A stretch of DNA of 64,000 nt, from assembly GCA_950295325.1 (NCBI GenBank), contig OX485803.1, positions 11,966,001-12,030,000 on the forward strand, given 5' to 3'. This stretch comes from Polytrichum commune. Taxonomy: Eukaryota; Streptophyta; Polytrichopsida; Polytrichales; Polytrichaceae. A program made the position numbers and the translations under genes. Below the pieces are notes generated by a model. That model saw nothing but the letters and a program-made list of their open reading frames with translations. It did not search any database and was not told the DNA's origin. Shown here in pieces: positions 1 to 11,394 of this stretch (the stretch's first letter is position 1; each line of letters opens with the position of its first letter).

Positions 1-1789
1 GCGTGGGTTAAAAATTAATGAGGCCCACACAAATTCTCATTGTGAGATTAGCATGGGCTCTAGAAAATTAGTGTGGCCCACAATAATATGACAACTTAGT
101 GTAGTGATTTAGTGATTGGTGTCATCTTGATACAAGGGGAAAAAAAACAAAAAAACAATTGCCTATGAGTCTAGAAAACTCTATACAACAAAATTGAAGT
201 ACATGGTTCATGGTGTTGAAGTAATAAATTGTCATTCATGCTTTGAAGGTATGGAGATGTTACTTTCTTGGTGTAAAATTTTAGATCGAAATTGATTACT
301 AATCTTTGAGGGACATGCCAATTGGACCTAATCTTAGTAGAAGACAGATAGAAGACAATATATGTAGATGGGTTGAATTCATAATTTGAGTAATACTTAA
401 ACCAACAAGAATTAAGGTGTTGTAGTTACCAACCATACCTTGTACAAGTGAAACCATTGGTGGGCCAATGCTCCACCTCACCATTCATCACTACTACCAA
501 CATGTTGATAGTTTTATTCACTAGAGAGACGGTGTTCAGCTCCATGGCAACTGCAAAAGATATGTTTCCCTACCTTGTGCTCTATAGTAGGACAATTTTA
601 AGCCTTGTGACCATGCTAATGGCAATTGAAGCACAATCCTTTTTCTCTTGTGTTCGTCTTGCTCCTTAAGAGCGAGCTTGCCTTTAGAATTGGAGTTGCT
701 CTACTCTTTTGGTCATGGGTGGTGAGTTGATGTCTTCCAACCAAACCACGGCTTCATACGATGCTGACTCTTGTGACTTAAATCAAAGTCCTTGGGGTCT
801 TTCTCCTGCCCCACATACCTCGTGTTGCCTCTCATAGTTTCACCCAAATTTCAAAAGCATGCTCCTCTGGATTTTTTTCATATGCACTTACGTGGTATTT
901 GATAAAGTCATTCAAGATTTCAACAAACTCAAACTTGTCAGCTTCCCTCCACAATGGAAAATAAGCCACATGTTGTTAGGGTTTTCATGAATTACGGTTT
1001 CAAGTTGGCCATGACTCTATTGCACACACAACATCCCCACGACCATGTCCAACAACAAACAACATACACTTGATATGAACAATGAGCAATGTTCTCAATT
1101 TGTATATTCCTTCAACGAGATGGCATCACACACAATGTTCACACAAAGTGCACTTAGGAACAATCTACAACCTCATTGGAGTATTGAATGTCTGCAATAA
1201 ACAAATTGGCCTACAATGAACATCTCCAACACTAAGGTCCAAAACATTTCTCCCTCACTAAACTCCAAAACCCTAAGCTCCAACAATGGATGAAGACCCC
1301 ATGACGCCACACTATAGCAACAACAACTTCAAGAAAAGTGTCAAACAACCACATCCCCACCTCCAACCGCATCTCCACTCATTGGGGCGGTACTAGTGGA
1401 CCGGTGGAGTTTTGACTTTGACTCTCTAGATGAAGGCACTATAAAGGGACCTTGGCGCAGGGGTATTGTTTTCAATGAGATTCTTGCACTCTCATGAATT
1501 AACGCCATGATGAAAAAGAATTTCACATTGGAGCCCTTGTTGATGCATACAATATGCCACAATACACGAGTGTAGTGGAAAAAAAGTCTCTAATACCTTC
1601 CCCACTAGAGAAGAAGGGGTGGGCCGCGAAAAGGTTTTGTGTTGTAGTTAACATGTCCCACAAAATGTGAATCATTAACACCACCCAATCAAGTGAAAAA
1701 ATTTGCTTTGCAAATCCAAACTCTATCTCCCCCTCCTATTGAGGCACTCCATTAGGCTTCACATCGAGCTTGGGGCTCTTATTTTTGTT
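1..1789. other. AT-rich intergenic DNA, no gene recognised
   Basis: Only short broken reading frames are present. The first 120 bases contain GTGGCCCACA-type words that recur near 13940-14260 inside the BRK1 intron, so this is probably the end of a dispersed repeat. On the minus strand around 960-740 there is a short coding-like stretch that I could not assign to a family. Confidence 0.4.
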
Positions 1790-2365
1790 GACTCTTTTCT
1801 AGAACCTAACCCAAGCCTTTGGCTTAACCCTTTTTAGATATTTGTGAGCTTGATATGGGTTTCTCCAAGTGCACTCAAACATGATACCACATAGTACCAT
1901 ACTTGGCTTCAATTTGTGATCTCAAGAATGTTGATTCCTTTTGTGGAACTTGGCACAAGCCTTTGGGTTGGGTACTTATTTTTAAAAATCCTAAGCTTGT
2001 TGTGGGTTGCTCTAAGTGCACTCACACATGGTACTACATGGTACCACACTTGGCTTTAGTTTGTGATCTCAAGAATGTTGATTCCTTTTGTGGAACCTAG
2101 CCCAAGCCTTTGGCTTGGGCACCTATATTTTGTTAAATTTGTGAGCTTGTTGTGGCTAGTCTAAATGCACTCAAACATGGTATTGCACGTTACCATACTT
2201 GGCTTCAGTTTGTGATCTCAAGAATGTTGGTTCTTATTGTGGAACCTCTCCCAAGCCTATGACTTGGACCCCTATTCTTTTTAAAAGAATTTGAGTTGAT
2301 TGTGGGTTGCTCCAAATGCACTCACACATGGTATTGCATAAAACCATACTTGGCTTCAAGCCCCA
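1790..2365. repeat. Tandem repeat, period about 148 bp, four copies
   Basis: Four diverged copies follow each other. The word AAGTGCACTCA (or a close variant) recurs near 1867, 2013, 2163 and 2312, and AAGAATGTTGATTCC (or a variant) recurs near 1924, 2071 and 2220, giving a spacing of 147-149 bases. The copies also share CAAGCCTTTGGCTTGG-like and ACTTGGCTTCAGTTTGTGATC blocks. No coding function is apparent; this is a short satellite-like array. Confidence 0.85.
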
Positions 2366-2625
2366 ATCTCCAATTTTTCATAACAAGTGCAACTGAACTT
2401 CCATTTCAATTTTTTTTCTTTTCAATATTCATGAAATTCTCTCCTCTACATTTATATGATTTTTTCATCCAAACATGCACTGTACCATACAAGGGTTCAA
2501 CCCCCAATCTCCAAAAATTCATACGAAGTGCATACAAACTTTAATTTCAATTCTTTAATTTTGTTCAATATTCATGAATTTCTCTCCTCTACACTTATAT
2601 GGATTTTCACCCCATAACAGTACTA
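2366..2625. repeat. Two-copy tandem repeat, period about 141 bp
   Basis: The blocks CCCCAATCTCCAA, TTCAATATTCATGAA and TCTCTCCTCTACA each occur twice about 140 bases apart. The array abuts the 148-bp repeat and its first copy begins inside that repeat's last unit, so the two arrays probably share an origin. Confidence 0.7.
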
Positions 2626-2940
2626 TGAAGGACTAGCCTTGACGGCAAGGCCCATGAATATTGAACAATAGAACTTAAATAACAAATCCATTCATTTTGT
2701 TTAGGTTCTTTTTTTTCCTTCTGTGTTTTTCCCCTTCATTTTGTCATGAATTGCTTGGATGTTACACTATGAGCACATATTGGAAGTGCTTGTGCCAATT
2801 GTCAAGGCTTTGTGGAAGTCTTCCATAGATGCCAATTGCATGTATAAAAACATGTATGACCTATCTTGTATAAAGAAGGTGGGGTGGACCATAATATTTG
2901 GATATCCCGGATATGTCTTGATTGCTTCCAAAGTTGGCCA

Positions 2941-3176
2941 TAAGAGTTGAAAGCATTGCCAAGGTTGGAGAGGATTTTGTGCCCGTTGCCCTCTTCTTGA
3001 TTGGGTATGCTATCATAGGGGAGCAAAAGGTGGAATGGGTTAAGCCTAGTTGAACTCTTGAAGGAATTAAAGGTTTCCAAGAATGGCAGGAGGAGCAATT
3101 AGAGAAGGGGGAGAAACACATAATTGTTTCCATGAAACATATTGAGGAGGGACCCAAAAAACCTAATGTACGTTAG
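2941..3176 (+). pseudogene. Coding-like remnant, unknown protein
   Basis: One plus-strand frame reads as a plausible soluble protein (…VESIAKVGEDFVPVALF…QEWQEEQLEKGEKHII…) with a single internal stop and a final stop near 3175. No ATG or splice context makes it a complete gene, and I do not recognise the family. It may be a decayed exon or a transposon-derived fragment. Confidence 0.3.
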
Positions 3177-4504
3177 ATCTTTGAGAAGTCAATCATGATG
3201 CAAAGTCTTCGTATTCTCCATAGATTTGGGATCTCAAGAATTTCTATTGGCAATCCTAGAAAAGTGTAATAGCTTTTGTCTTGGATTTCTATTTCGACCA
3301 TGGTGTAGTTACAATCTCACATCATAAATTGTTTTAGCAGTGAGCCTTGCCTGAAACCATGTTATCTCCTATATTCATATGTCAAAGGCCTATGAAACCT
3401 ATGCATGTGCTCTTTGACATGAGCATGCTCATGTCACGGTGCTCATGAAATAAAAGCCCCCTCTCTCATGGAAGGCAACTCTATAGAAAATTGTCATACA
3501 TGTGTGAGAACCACATATTTGTTAAGGGGCTATTTACCTTCGTCTCTGAATTTTTTATTTTTTTTGGGGGGGGGGCGTATAATTATCAAAAATCCCTACT
3601 TATCACCATAACCTCCACCCTATAGGTAATTATACATTCCAAAGTTCTATAATAGAAGGCACCCTATTTTATTTATAAAAAGTATGAGTTTAGTTTTTTT
3701 CCTCATGGTATTGAAGTGGAATTTTTGTTTGTTAATGGTTGTCATGTAATAAAAACATAACATTGGGAAGAATCAAACCAAGGAATACATTCATACATTT
3801 AACCACATCACTACAAGCACAAGACATCAAATTCATAGGCAAATGCAAGGGCTTTGGTTTTAGAGTTTACAATATATGGTAGTTGATTACAAAGTGTTCC
3901 ACAAGTTTCCTTTAAACGGCTATAGCGATTCCAAAAACCCCAACTGCACTTGCACACTTGTTGATCAAAATACAACGTATGTATTTGCACTCATGCTACT
4001 TATTTGAACTTAAAATCTTCAATAGCATCAAAGTGTTTAACTTATTCAAATAATACACTTGAAAAATAAGTTGATATTAAATAGGGTCACTTTTGAAGTG
4101 ATTGATTAAAAATAAAAGTGTGTTGCTGAAGTACATAACGTTATTTTTTTTTGCTTGGAGAGGCCTAGTTTGAACCTCTTAGATGCTTGGGGGTTAAGGC
4201 CAATGCACTCTTTTACCAACTTGTTTGTACCCTTGACAAAACAGTATTAGAGATATGTAGATGGACAAAAAGGACGTAACTTTCAATGTCAATGCATTAG
4301 CCAAAATAGTTCCAAGCTTAATAGCAACATAGTGTTTGTCAATAGCTCAAAATCCCCAACCATAGGAGAGTGACAAAAGGCATTTTCTCGTCCCCCGAGC
4401 TTATTCTTATAGCACAATAAACATCTTCTATCCATAATTCAACCTTTATTTTTATCTTAGCTATTGCAGTTCCACAACTTCAAGTTATAAGTTTGCATCA
4501 TCTA
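3177..4504. other. Intergenic DNA, no gene recognised
   Basis: It holds a perfect 20-bp palindrome (3416-3435), a ten-base G run near 3566 and otherwise AT-rich sequence with frequent stops in all frames. Nothing else could be supported. Confidence 0.5.
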
Positions 4505-5007
4505 GGGGCCACTTCACACACGAGCCAAGAGCCGTGACCATGAAATTGTGAGAGCCCGTAGAAAGTGTCCAAAGACCGTCCTAAGACACCTCCAAAATGA
4601 TGTAGTGTGGTCACGGACCCTTAAGTGTAGTGTGAAGTCATACGTGACCGGACCTTCAACCAAATGCTATTTCAATGAATTTCTAATCATGTGGGGGGGT
4701 TCATGCATGATAAAATAGAATATAGCAATGGTTGTAGGCATTCAAAATGCCATGGTCTCCCAGTTTTGTGTCAGGCCTACCTCCAAGAGGTGATTTTTGA
4801 AAATAGTCCAAGTGACCATGAAACATGATCTATTCAATGCCTTGTAGGAATCCATTTAGACTTTACATCCATCTTGCATTCACATACTCCGTTGGTCCCT
4901 CAAGCCAACTGTGAAGCGCACTTGGACCAGCTCCGCCTTTTCCACCAATGAGAGTGCTTGACATGTAATGGTCACGGGCTCTCAGTCTTGTGTTTGAAGC
5001 AGAGCCC
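4505..5007. mobile_element. Diverged PIF/Harbinger-like MITE
   Basis: It begins GGGGCCACTTCACACACGAG after CTA and ends …TTTGAAGCAGAGCC before CTA. Its interior matches the better preserved copy at 43668-44165: GTGACCATGAAATTGTGAG, the CTCATTGG…GGCGGAGCT block and CATGATAAAATAGAATA are shared. The terminal repeats are worn, so this is an older copy of the same family. Confidence 0.65.
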
Positions 5008-5029
5008 TACATTGGGTGCCCATACCCAT

Positions 5030-5430
5030 GCCCATGCCCATGGGTTTTGGGTGGGCATGGGTGTAATATTATTGTTCATGGGTGGGCATGGCTGCGATAT
5101 TATTGTTCATGGGTGGGCATGGGTGGGCATGACTGCGATATTATTGTTCATGGGTGGGCATGGGTTTGATATTATAATGGGTGGGCATGGGTGGGGCATA
5201 ATTACACAATCATACAAGACACATTACACAATTACACAATACACATTACACAATTTTTGAATACATGGGCGCAATTTGAATAGCATGGGTGGGCGTGGGT
5301 GGGGCGTGGGTGGGCATGGGTGGGCACATGTCATGCTATGTGTGGGCATGGGTGGGCATGGGTGCGCACATGTCATGCTATGGGTGGGCATGGGTGGGCA
5401 TAGGTCACTGCTGATGGGCATGGTCTGGGT
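5030..5430. repeat. GGGCATGGGTGG minisatellite
   Basis: About 400 bases are dominated by tandem variants of GGGCATGGGTGG. Longer nested units include a block with GCGATATTATTGTTCATGGG repeated near 5091 and 5140, and ACATGTCATGCTATG repeated near 5326 and 5368. Open frames across it on both strands are a by-product of the repeat. The array directly follows the MITE ending at 5007. Confidence 0.85.
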
Positions 5431-5704
5431 ATGGGTGCAATTAAAAAGGAAAATGTTGGGCTCTGGTCTGAAGTGGCCCTAAGTACGAGTCTTATCATCT
5501 TCCCTCATCATCTATCAATAGACAGAGAATATCCATCTTTGGACCAATCTCCTCCAAGTCGTGCCAATCTTGTCATTCACTTTCACATGCGCCAAATCAA
5601 AAAGTTTCTCACCAATTCAAAACTTAAATCAAATCATGATACTTGGGACCTAGAGAATTATTGTGGTCCATGCCAGCGATCAGGGAGATTTTTGGCATAA
5701 TCAG

Positions 5705-5900
5705 TTGAGAATCTAGTGTTTGCAACTCCACCCGGTTACATGTTGACATCCTTCGGTTTTTCTATATTAATTTGAGGTATATTCCACAAATTCCTCTAAA
5801 GCGATCGGTAATTCTCCTGAAGTCTTGAACCTCAACCAGTTGTTTCTCAAATTCAACCGGTTCATCTGTAACTAACTGCTGGTTCTCTCCGATCATAGGT
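5705..5900. repeat. Dispersed repeat rich in AACCGGTT-like words
   Basis: It matches the tandem pair at 43265-43655: CTAGTGTTTGCAACTCCA…GGTTACATGTTGACAT, CTGAAGTCTTGAACCTCAACC and TTTCTCAAATTCAACCGGTTCAT recur there in the same order. No coding capacity or ends were identified. Confidence 0.6.
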
Positions 5901-7725
5901 CCATGCTAATATGAAGCCAATTTAATTCCTAAATATAGTATATTCAGATTAAATTAGGATGAATCGGCAACACAGCTATTTGGGGCATGTTTTTACCTCA
6001 CTCTCCCCTGGTAGGTACTGGGATATGAAATCCCTTAAATTCATTGCTACCCAGAATCAAAGTTGTTGTTGAATATCATTAAGTAGAAATAATAAGCATA
6101 CATTGCACACAAGCGCACTTTTACTAACTATATAGCAAGCATCACCTTCCTCAGTTCTGAACCGAGTTCCGTTTTAGCAATTGTGGTAATTCTCCGCGCT
6201 AGTCAAAGAATCTTGGCATACATAGCATATGAAACTGTGCATTGATGTAAGGAGCAATTTCGGGAGCGGATCAACTCAAGGCCTCCTTCATACCATGTTG
6301 GGTTGAAGCTGAGTCAGTGATCTTGTTTTTTGTCACAATTATGTCCTCTCCAAGTCAGAATCAAGAGCCATTGGGAATGCACCTCCCCATTACATGTTGA
6401 GATTACAAATACAAATTTATTTATTTTTCCAATATAAGACCCACATTCTCATGTAGTTGATCTTGGAAAAATTGACTGATTTGTACAGTTTTTGCATTAC
6501 ACGTTATACGACTCGGCGTCTGTTTTGAAGGAAGCTCGAGAAGTGCTTTAAGTTTGTTTGATTAGTTTACTAAAACTCTGCACATTGGCTTCAATTCATT
6601 CTCCACACAAAGGACACAATAAGGAGAATCGTAAATTGAAATCCAGAAGAATATCAATTTCAGCAACTTCTTGTTAGTCAATAAATTCATCTGAAGTATG
6701 AACTTAAAGCAGACTCCCTTGCAGATAGGTAGTTTTGAGAGGTTCTTGGCATTTTCGTATTGGATCTGCCAGTTACTAACAAAAACCAATATTCAAGCTT
6801 GAGATTGAACTTAATTACTGTCTTCATTCAACTTCAGATTTGATTTCTAGTTACTCACGTCACCTCCCTAGAGACCATATGGAATCGGCACACAATTCAA
6901 TCATCACTTGAATATTGCAGGCAACCTGAAACATGAATATCGTGCAAGCTGTTGTCAATGTAGAGGATGCAGCTGGTGGCAACTGATTTCAAGTAACTAA
7001 ATAGCGGAAATAATTAAACCTTGACATTGATGTTTTCCTCACCTACTTGAATATGGGCCCGTTAGCCTCGTAGGATTAGAAGGCGTATTGCCTCCAATTC
7101 GGTAGGTGGGGTCAGTGAGTGAGCTCTAGGAACCAAACATAAGTGATGACATGTTTAGAATATATTTATACACAAGTTGCCACAGTTTTTGATATCAAAG
7201 CACTCTATCGCTCCATTTTGTTATTGTCCGACTTAGCGCATGTTGGGTGGAAATCATGGAGCGAGTCGGTCTGGGAGATTCGGCAGGCGCCTGCTATCTG
7301 GGTTGAACGTTAAGTTTTAGGGATTTGCCGCTCACTGTGCTTTGCGAGAGAGAATCCCCACTCGGGATGAAACTTGAAAGCCTAGTATGCCAGGCCAAGA
7401 GTTGGGACACCACACCTACTTTAATGGTCCAAGAAACTGTCAGACTTGATTCAGGCGTGAGCGGAGAGAACATACATATGAAAACAACAATCGGGCTTCA
7501 CAGCGACAAAGGTGGAGTCTAAGCTGATCATGGAATCTCATCCAGGAAGCTGGCTTCGGAGCTCCTGAACGATTTTGTTTTGTTTTTATTTGATTTGATT
7601 CAAGTATAGTTCAATGCAAGTGATCCACCTCAGCACTTTCATCAAGAAACATTCCAACATCGATTGTGCAAATTTTCATGAAGCACAGGGAGTTAGGTTA
7701 GAGCATGCTCACACACTGGAATTGA
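5901..7725. other. Intergenic DNA, no gene recognised
   Basis: I see no conserved protein, RNA gene or clean transposon ends. A 75-codon minus-strand frame at 6562-6789 has no recognisable motif. GC content rises toward the duplicated block that starts near 7727. Confidence 0.4.
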
Positions 7726-7830
7726 CGAAGAAGCACTGCATTTTGCTGACATTGTTGTGCCGTGAGTGCGGCACATTGGAATGGAATGCACTCCCACTGT
7801 ACAAATTTACGTGACCGGTATGTTACATAG

Positions 7831-7959
7831 TTAGTTTTGCGAGGACTCATAAGAGTGGAGAGAAAGCTCATCACCACCGGCCTCACGCAACCTTTTCCTG
7901 TTCTTCCACTGTCCAATTACCTCAAGTAATGCACCGTGACGAGCAAATGTAGAAGCCAT
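7831..7959 (-). CDS. Small ORF of 42 codons downstream of the double-basic gene
   Basis: A minus-strand frame reads MASTFARHGALLEVIGQWKN and continues through a basic segment to SYESSQN. It lies about 290 bases beyond the stop of the 285-codon gene on the same strand, so it could be a separate small gene, a downstream ORF in the 3' UTR or an alternative last exon. Copy B keeps the same sequence except that a four-base difference removes the stop and the frame runs on into DiT2-derived DNA. I do not recognise it. Preservation between copies may simply reflect a recent duplication. Confidence 0.3.
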   Translation of the reverse strand: MASTFARHGALLEVIGQWKNRKRLREAGGDELSLHSYESSQN

Positions 7960-8251
7960 GGTGTATCAGAGGCAGGCTATGTCGTAGAAGAAAACTGTTC
8001 CAGTTGTCCGCGTGAAACCCTATCAACATCTGTCCAGACAGGAACCATTATAATACACACTGCGGGCGGTACCTGGGATCAAATTCTTCGCACTGCTTTT
8101 TAGTCTCGGAGATGGTACAGCTTCTTCGTCCTCCTCCTTACTAGGGTTTCTTCTCATCCGCCTCGTCTGCTTTCACCATAGCCGAAGACAACATCACCAT
8201 GTCTGGAAACTTCAGTTCTGCAAATTTCTCGGATCTGAAGTCTGCAGCAAC

Positions 8252-9109
8252 CTAGTGAGCATGTCGCACCCCTTTGTCGAGCTCGGAGACGAATGTGGGC
8301 AAAACAGGTTGCAGCAAGGGTTGCTGCAGCAGCTTCGCAAGGGTTAGCTTTTGGTACTCCACGCCGTTGCCCGCAGTAAGTTCGTGAAGGATGGGAGCGA
8401 GCTCCTTGGCTCTCTCTGAAGCAGATCGTTCCATACTTGTACTCTCACCTTCAACAACCTGCACTGCCTTCGATTGTTGATGATGCTGATGATGCCCCAC
8501 CACCTCAGTGGCGCCTCCTCCGAGATGCGGTTCCCTAATCTCCTTCCCTAACTCGCTCAGGAGCTCCTGTTGTGCCCTCTTCTGCTTCTCCCGGTTCTCC
8601 AGTTCCTGCGACCGTCTCTTGCGTTCCCTGCATTCCCTCTGCCTCCGGTTCTGATCCTCCTTCTTCCGCTGCGCATAGCTCTTCTGCGCGATCGGGTCCA
8701 CCTGCTGCACAACTTGTGGACCCGAAGACTCGATGTGGAGCTTCTCCCCGGGACTCTTTTCCACCTTCACCACCACTGCCACCGAGGAGGAGGAAGACGA
8801 GATTTTCCTCCTTTCTTCTTCGGCTTGAGTAGTTGCGACCTGCACCGGTGCTTGGTGCTGCTGTTGCTGCTGGTCTTCTTCTTCTTCTTGGCCTCCTCGG
8901 TGCGGTTGTGGTTGTGGTTGTTGTTGTTGTTGCTGATGTGCTTCCCGCAACAGTTGGCGAGCTCTTCGCTTCCGCTCCCGGCAAGCTCTCTGTCGCCGGT
9001 TCTGATCCTCCTTCCGCTTCAGCTGCTGCTGTTGGTCCTCCTCACCCCCTAGCCCTTTGCTCCGTGACTCCTCCTCCTCCAACCTCGACTCGTTGTCCTT
9101 GGCTCCCAT
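8252..9109 (-). CDS. Unknown protein with two basic bZIP-like motifs and Q/E-rich linkers (copy A)
   Basis: This is an intact frame of 285 codons with no family I can name. The start chosen is the ATG at 9109 (MGAKDNESRLEEEE), since upstream codons lack ATG. In order it shows an acidic N-terminus, a Q-rich then basic motif EDQNRRQRACRERKRR near residue 35, a poly-Q/QP stretch, an E run, poly-Q, a Ser run followed by VAVVVKVEKSP, a second basic motif EDQNRRQRECRERKRR near residue 150, a helical E/K/Q segment, a His/Gln patch and a C-terminal Leu-rich tail (LAKLLQQPLLQPVLPTFVSEL). The basic motif resembles the fungal Yap-type bZIP signature QNRAAQRAFRERK but is one residue shorter, and no full leucine zipper follows. 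A nuclear nucleic-acid-binding protein is a reasonable guess, not a demonstrated role. The low-complexity runs could also mark a non-coding transcript. Confidence 0.55.
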   Translation of the reverse strand: MGAKDNESRLEEEESRSKGLGGEEDQQQQLKRKEDQNRRQRACRERKRRARQLLREAHQQQQQQPQPQPHRGGQEEEEDQQQQQHQAPVQVATTQAEEERRKISSSSSSVAVVVKVEKSPGEKLHIESSGPQVVQQVDPIAQKSYAQRKKEDQNRRQRECRERKRRSQELENREKQKRAQQELLSELGKEIREPHLGGGATEVVGHHQHHQQSKAVQVVEGESTSMERSASERAKELAPILHELTAGNGVEYQKLTLAKLLQQPLLQPVLPTFVSELDKGVRHAH

Positions 9110-9136
9110 CACCACCACTAAGTTACCCTTGATCAC

Positions 9137-10560
9137 TCCACCACTACCAACCGTCTCACAACCTCAACACTTTAAAACCTCAACAATCCTGCATTCCCAC
9201 CCTACCCACATCTCAACCTTCAACCTGCCAAACACGCACTTTGCATGCTACTCTGCCCCACATGTCACCGAGCCTCCTCAAAACTTTAATCCCATAACAA
9301 CCGAACTCTTGCATTACCTCCCGAGAAGCATCCTATCACTCGGAGGCGGCCATCTTTGGCATCATACCCACATCTCAATCCTACAACCTGCTGCCAGACT
9401 CCGAGCACCTTGGAGGCCCTCTCTGCCCTACTTGTCACCAAACCTCCCTCCAAACCTGAACCGCCCAAGGATTCGTCTTTGCAACCTCGACTCATTTTCC
9501 TTGGCCCCCATCATCCCCTTTAAGTTACCCTCGATCACTCCACCACCTCAAAAGGTTTAATCACTCCCGCATTCCTACCCTACCTACATCTCAATTCTAC
9601 AGCTTGCTGCCAAAATTTTGAATAACTTGGACGCCACTCTGTTCTACGTGTCACCAAACCTCCTTCAAAACCTTAATCCTGTAACAACCCAACTCTTACA
9701 ATTCCTCCCGGGACGCATCCTCCTATTCCTGGGAGGGGACCAAAAATCGCATCTTCGGCATCATGCTAATTGTTCGTCGTGCGTGGCTATTTGATGATGC
9801 TACACAAATGCAGAGTCAGGGAGCTGCAACTGACTGATTGAAGGGTTAGGCTGATGATACGATGGGAAAGCATCGCTGGTTGTTGCTGAGAGGAGGTCCC
9901 TGTGACGAAGCAAGCAGGGGGACTCGGGATGATCATCAGAGGAGTCAAAGGCTAAAAGTGTGTGTTTTTGGACTTAGTTTTGGTGAAAGCTGGCTCTTTT
10001 CCAACCGAGGGAGACGTATGTCATGAGCCTTTCGCCGTGCACCCCATGTCTTCACCCATGACCGAGGAGAGGAGAGGAGGTTGATTATTGTTGATTCCGG
10101 TGACAACTGTATCAGCCTGAACTGGTGTCAGTACGAGACATGACTGCAACTCAAGACAATGATTCTTGTATTTTGAATATCTTAGAAATCGTCAAGACAT
10201 GTAAAGTACAGCACATGACCGGTGTGAACATTGTATGATTTCGTGGGTAAAGATGATACCCGACTACTGTATGAACCGGAGTCACGCAGTGATATCCATT
10301 TCTTCTTCAAGTTGAATTGTACATATACAGAAATGGATATCCCTGCGTGCATAGATATCAAAATCATTATGCTCACATTCTTGTGGTTTCTTATCAACAT
10401 CCACTGGAATTGGTCCCGTACACCAATTTCAAAGATCTTTGGCCTAAAGGGGGGCTTTGAACCACCTCTTACCAGTTCTTGAAGAGGGCTGAAGTACGGT
10501 ATTCTTTCCGATGAACAAGTCACAATTTGTGGATTAAAGTGTGTGCAACTTCTCCAAACT
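9137..10560. other. 5' flank of the double-basic gene
   Basis: This minus-strand upstream region is CT-rich near the gene (CAACCTCAACAC-type words) and has an internal imperfect repeat: CTGCCAAACTCCGAGCACCTTGG-like blocks recur near 9390 and 9610. The counterpart in copy B shows the same layout at 25440-25900. No promoter element could be assigned with confidence. Confidence 0.4.
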
Positions 10561-11055
10561 GTAGTGAATTATCATTGGTTAAGCAAAGGAGTAAGGATGA
10601 AGAGGGGCAATTGTTGAACACAAGAGGAGAAATCATGGACATGAACTTTACATTGCAGAAGTTTACATCCACACTCCAGTCGAGGAGGGCGTTGTCTTCA
10701 AGAATAGCAAATTTGGATAGACTTTTCACCCCCATCCATTTTGTAGTACAGATTTTACAAAGCCAAAAGGTGAAAGGTTCAACTATGAACCTTTAATATA
10801 CATAACCAACTTGGAGAAGGAGGAACTAAAGTGACATCAATATTCCGTTGTTGGAATTCGAAGAGTCTAAGCTCAATCACTGAAGGGTCTCGAGTGACCT
10901 TATACACTACAAATGATGAACTCAAGTGTTAGAGTAGACGAGCAATCAAGTGATTGATGTTCTAGTCTTCTGACAATGTACATATGAATAAATGATGTGG
11001 TTCGAAGGTGACAATGTACATCAGCTTATGTGACTCCCTTCTCTAAAGTTGGGTG

Positions 11056-11099
<44 letters not shown>

Positions 11100-11100
11100 A
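11056..11100. repeat. (CT)n(CA)n microsatellite
   Basis: A pure CT run is followed directly by a CA run. It lies inside the part of copy A that has no counterpart in copy B. Confidence 0.9.
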
Positions 11101-11394
11101 CGCGCCCAACAGTACAGCTCTAAACCTTCAGTGCCAACAGAGACAAATTAAAAACCAATTGAGGGTTCAGAGCTGAATTTTCAGCCTCCCACTCAAAATG
11201 TTGACCTATATGTTGCCATGCTGATAGACTGGCTTCGTGACCTTGAGCACTTAAGGTCGATGGTCTTGTTTGGCTACTGCAGTTTGTGTTTCAGGAATCT
11301 AGCAACTCTTCAAAGTCACCATCCTCGACTTCTTCTTTGTTGCTGTCCCTAAGTGTATGCAGAGGTTGTTGAAAGATGTTGACAACAAAGTGGT

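Larger units (their letters stand above)
7727..11385. repeat. Segmental duplication, copy A
   Basis: Starting at GAAGAAGCACTGCATTTTGC, this block aligns with copy B at 24061-27410. Similarity is near identity across 7727-9120 and more diverged beyond, with a private insertion of about 600 bases in copy A (roughly 10560-11160) and another in copy B (roughly 26460-27000). The blocks at 11185-11340 and 27205-27360 (GACCTTGAGCACTTAAGGTCGATGG and its counterpart) show that the homology runs through to about 11385, next to a tRNA-Tyr fossil. The duplicated unit includes one intact gene and its flanks. Confidence 0.85.

Noticed and set aside
5224-5482. Frames with Gly-His-Gly-Trp or Pro-Met-Pro-Thr repeats
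   Set aside because: Generated by the GGGCATGGGTGG minisatellite on both strands; not a real repeat protein.
8570-9052. Leu-rich plus-strand frame of 160 codons (and its twin at 24900-25382)
   Set aside because: It is the antisense shadow of the CAG/GAG-rich double-basic gene; Leu, Pro and Phe runs mirror the Gln and Glu runs.
8252-9109. Calling the double-basic protein a bZIP transcription factor
   Set aside because: The Asn-to-Arg spacing is one residue short of the bZIP rule and there is no heptad leucine zipper after either motif.
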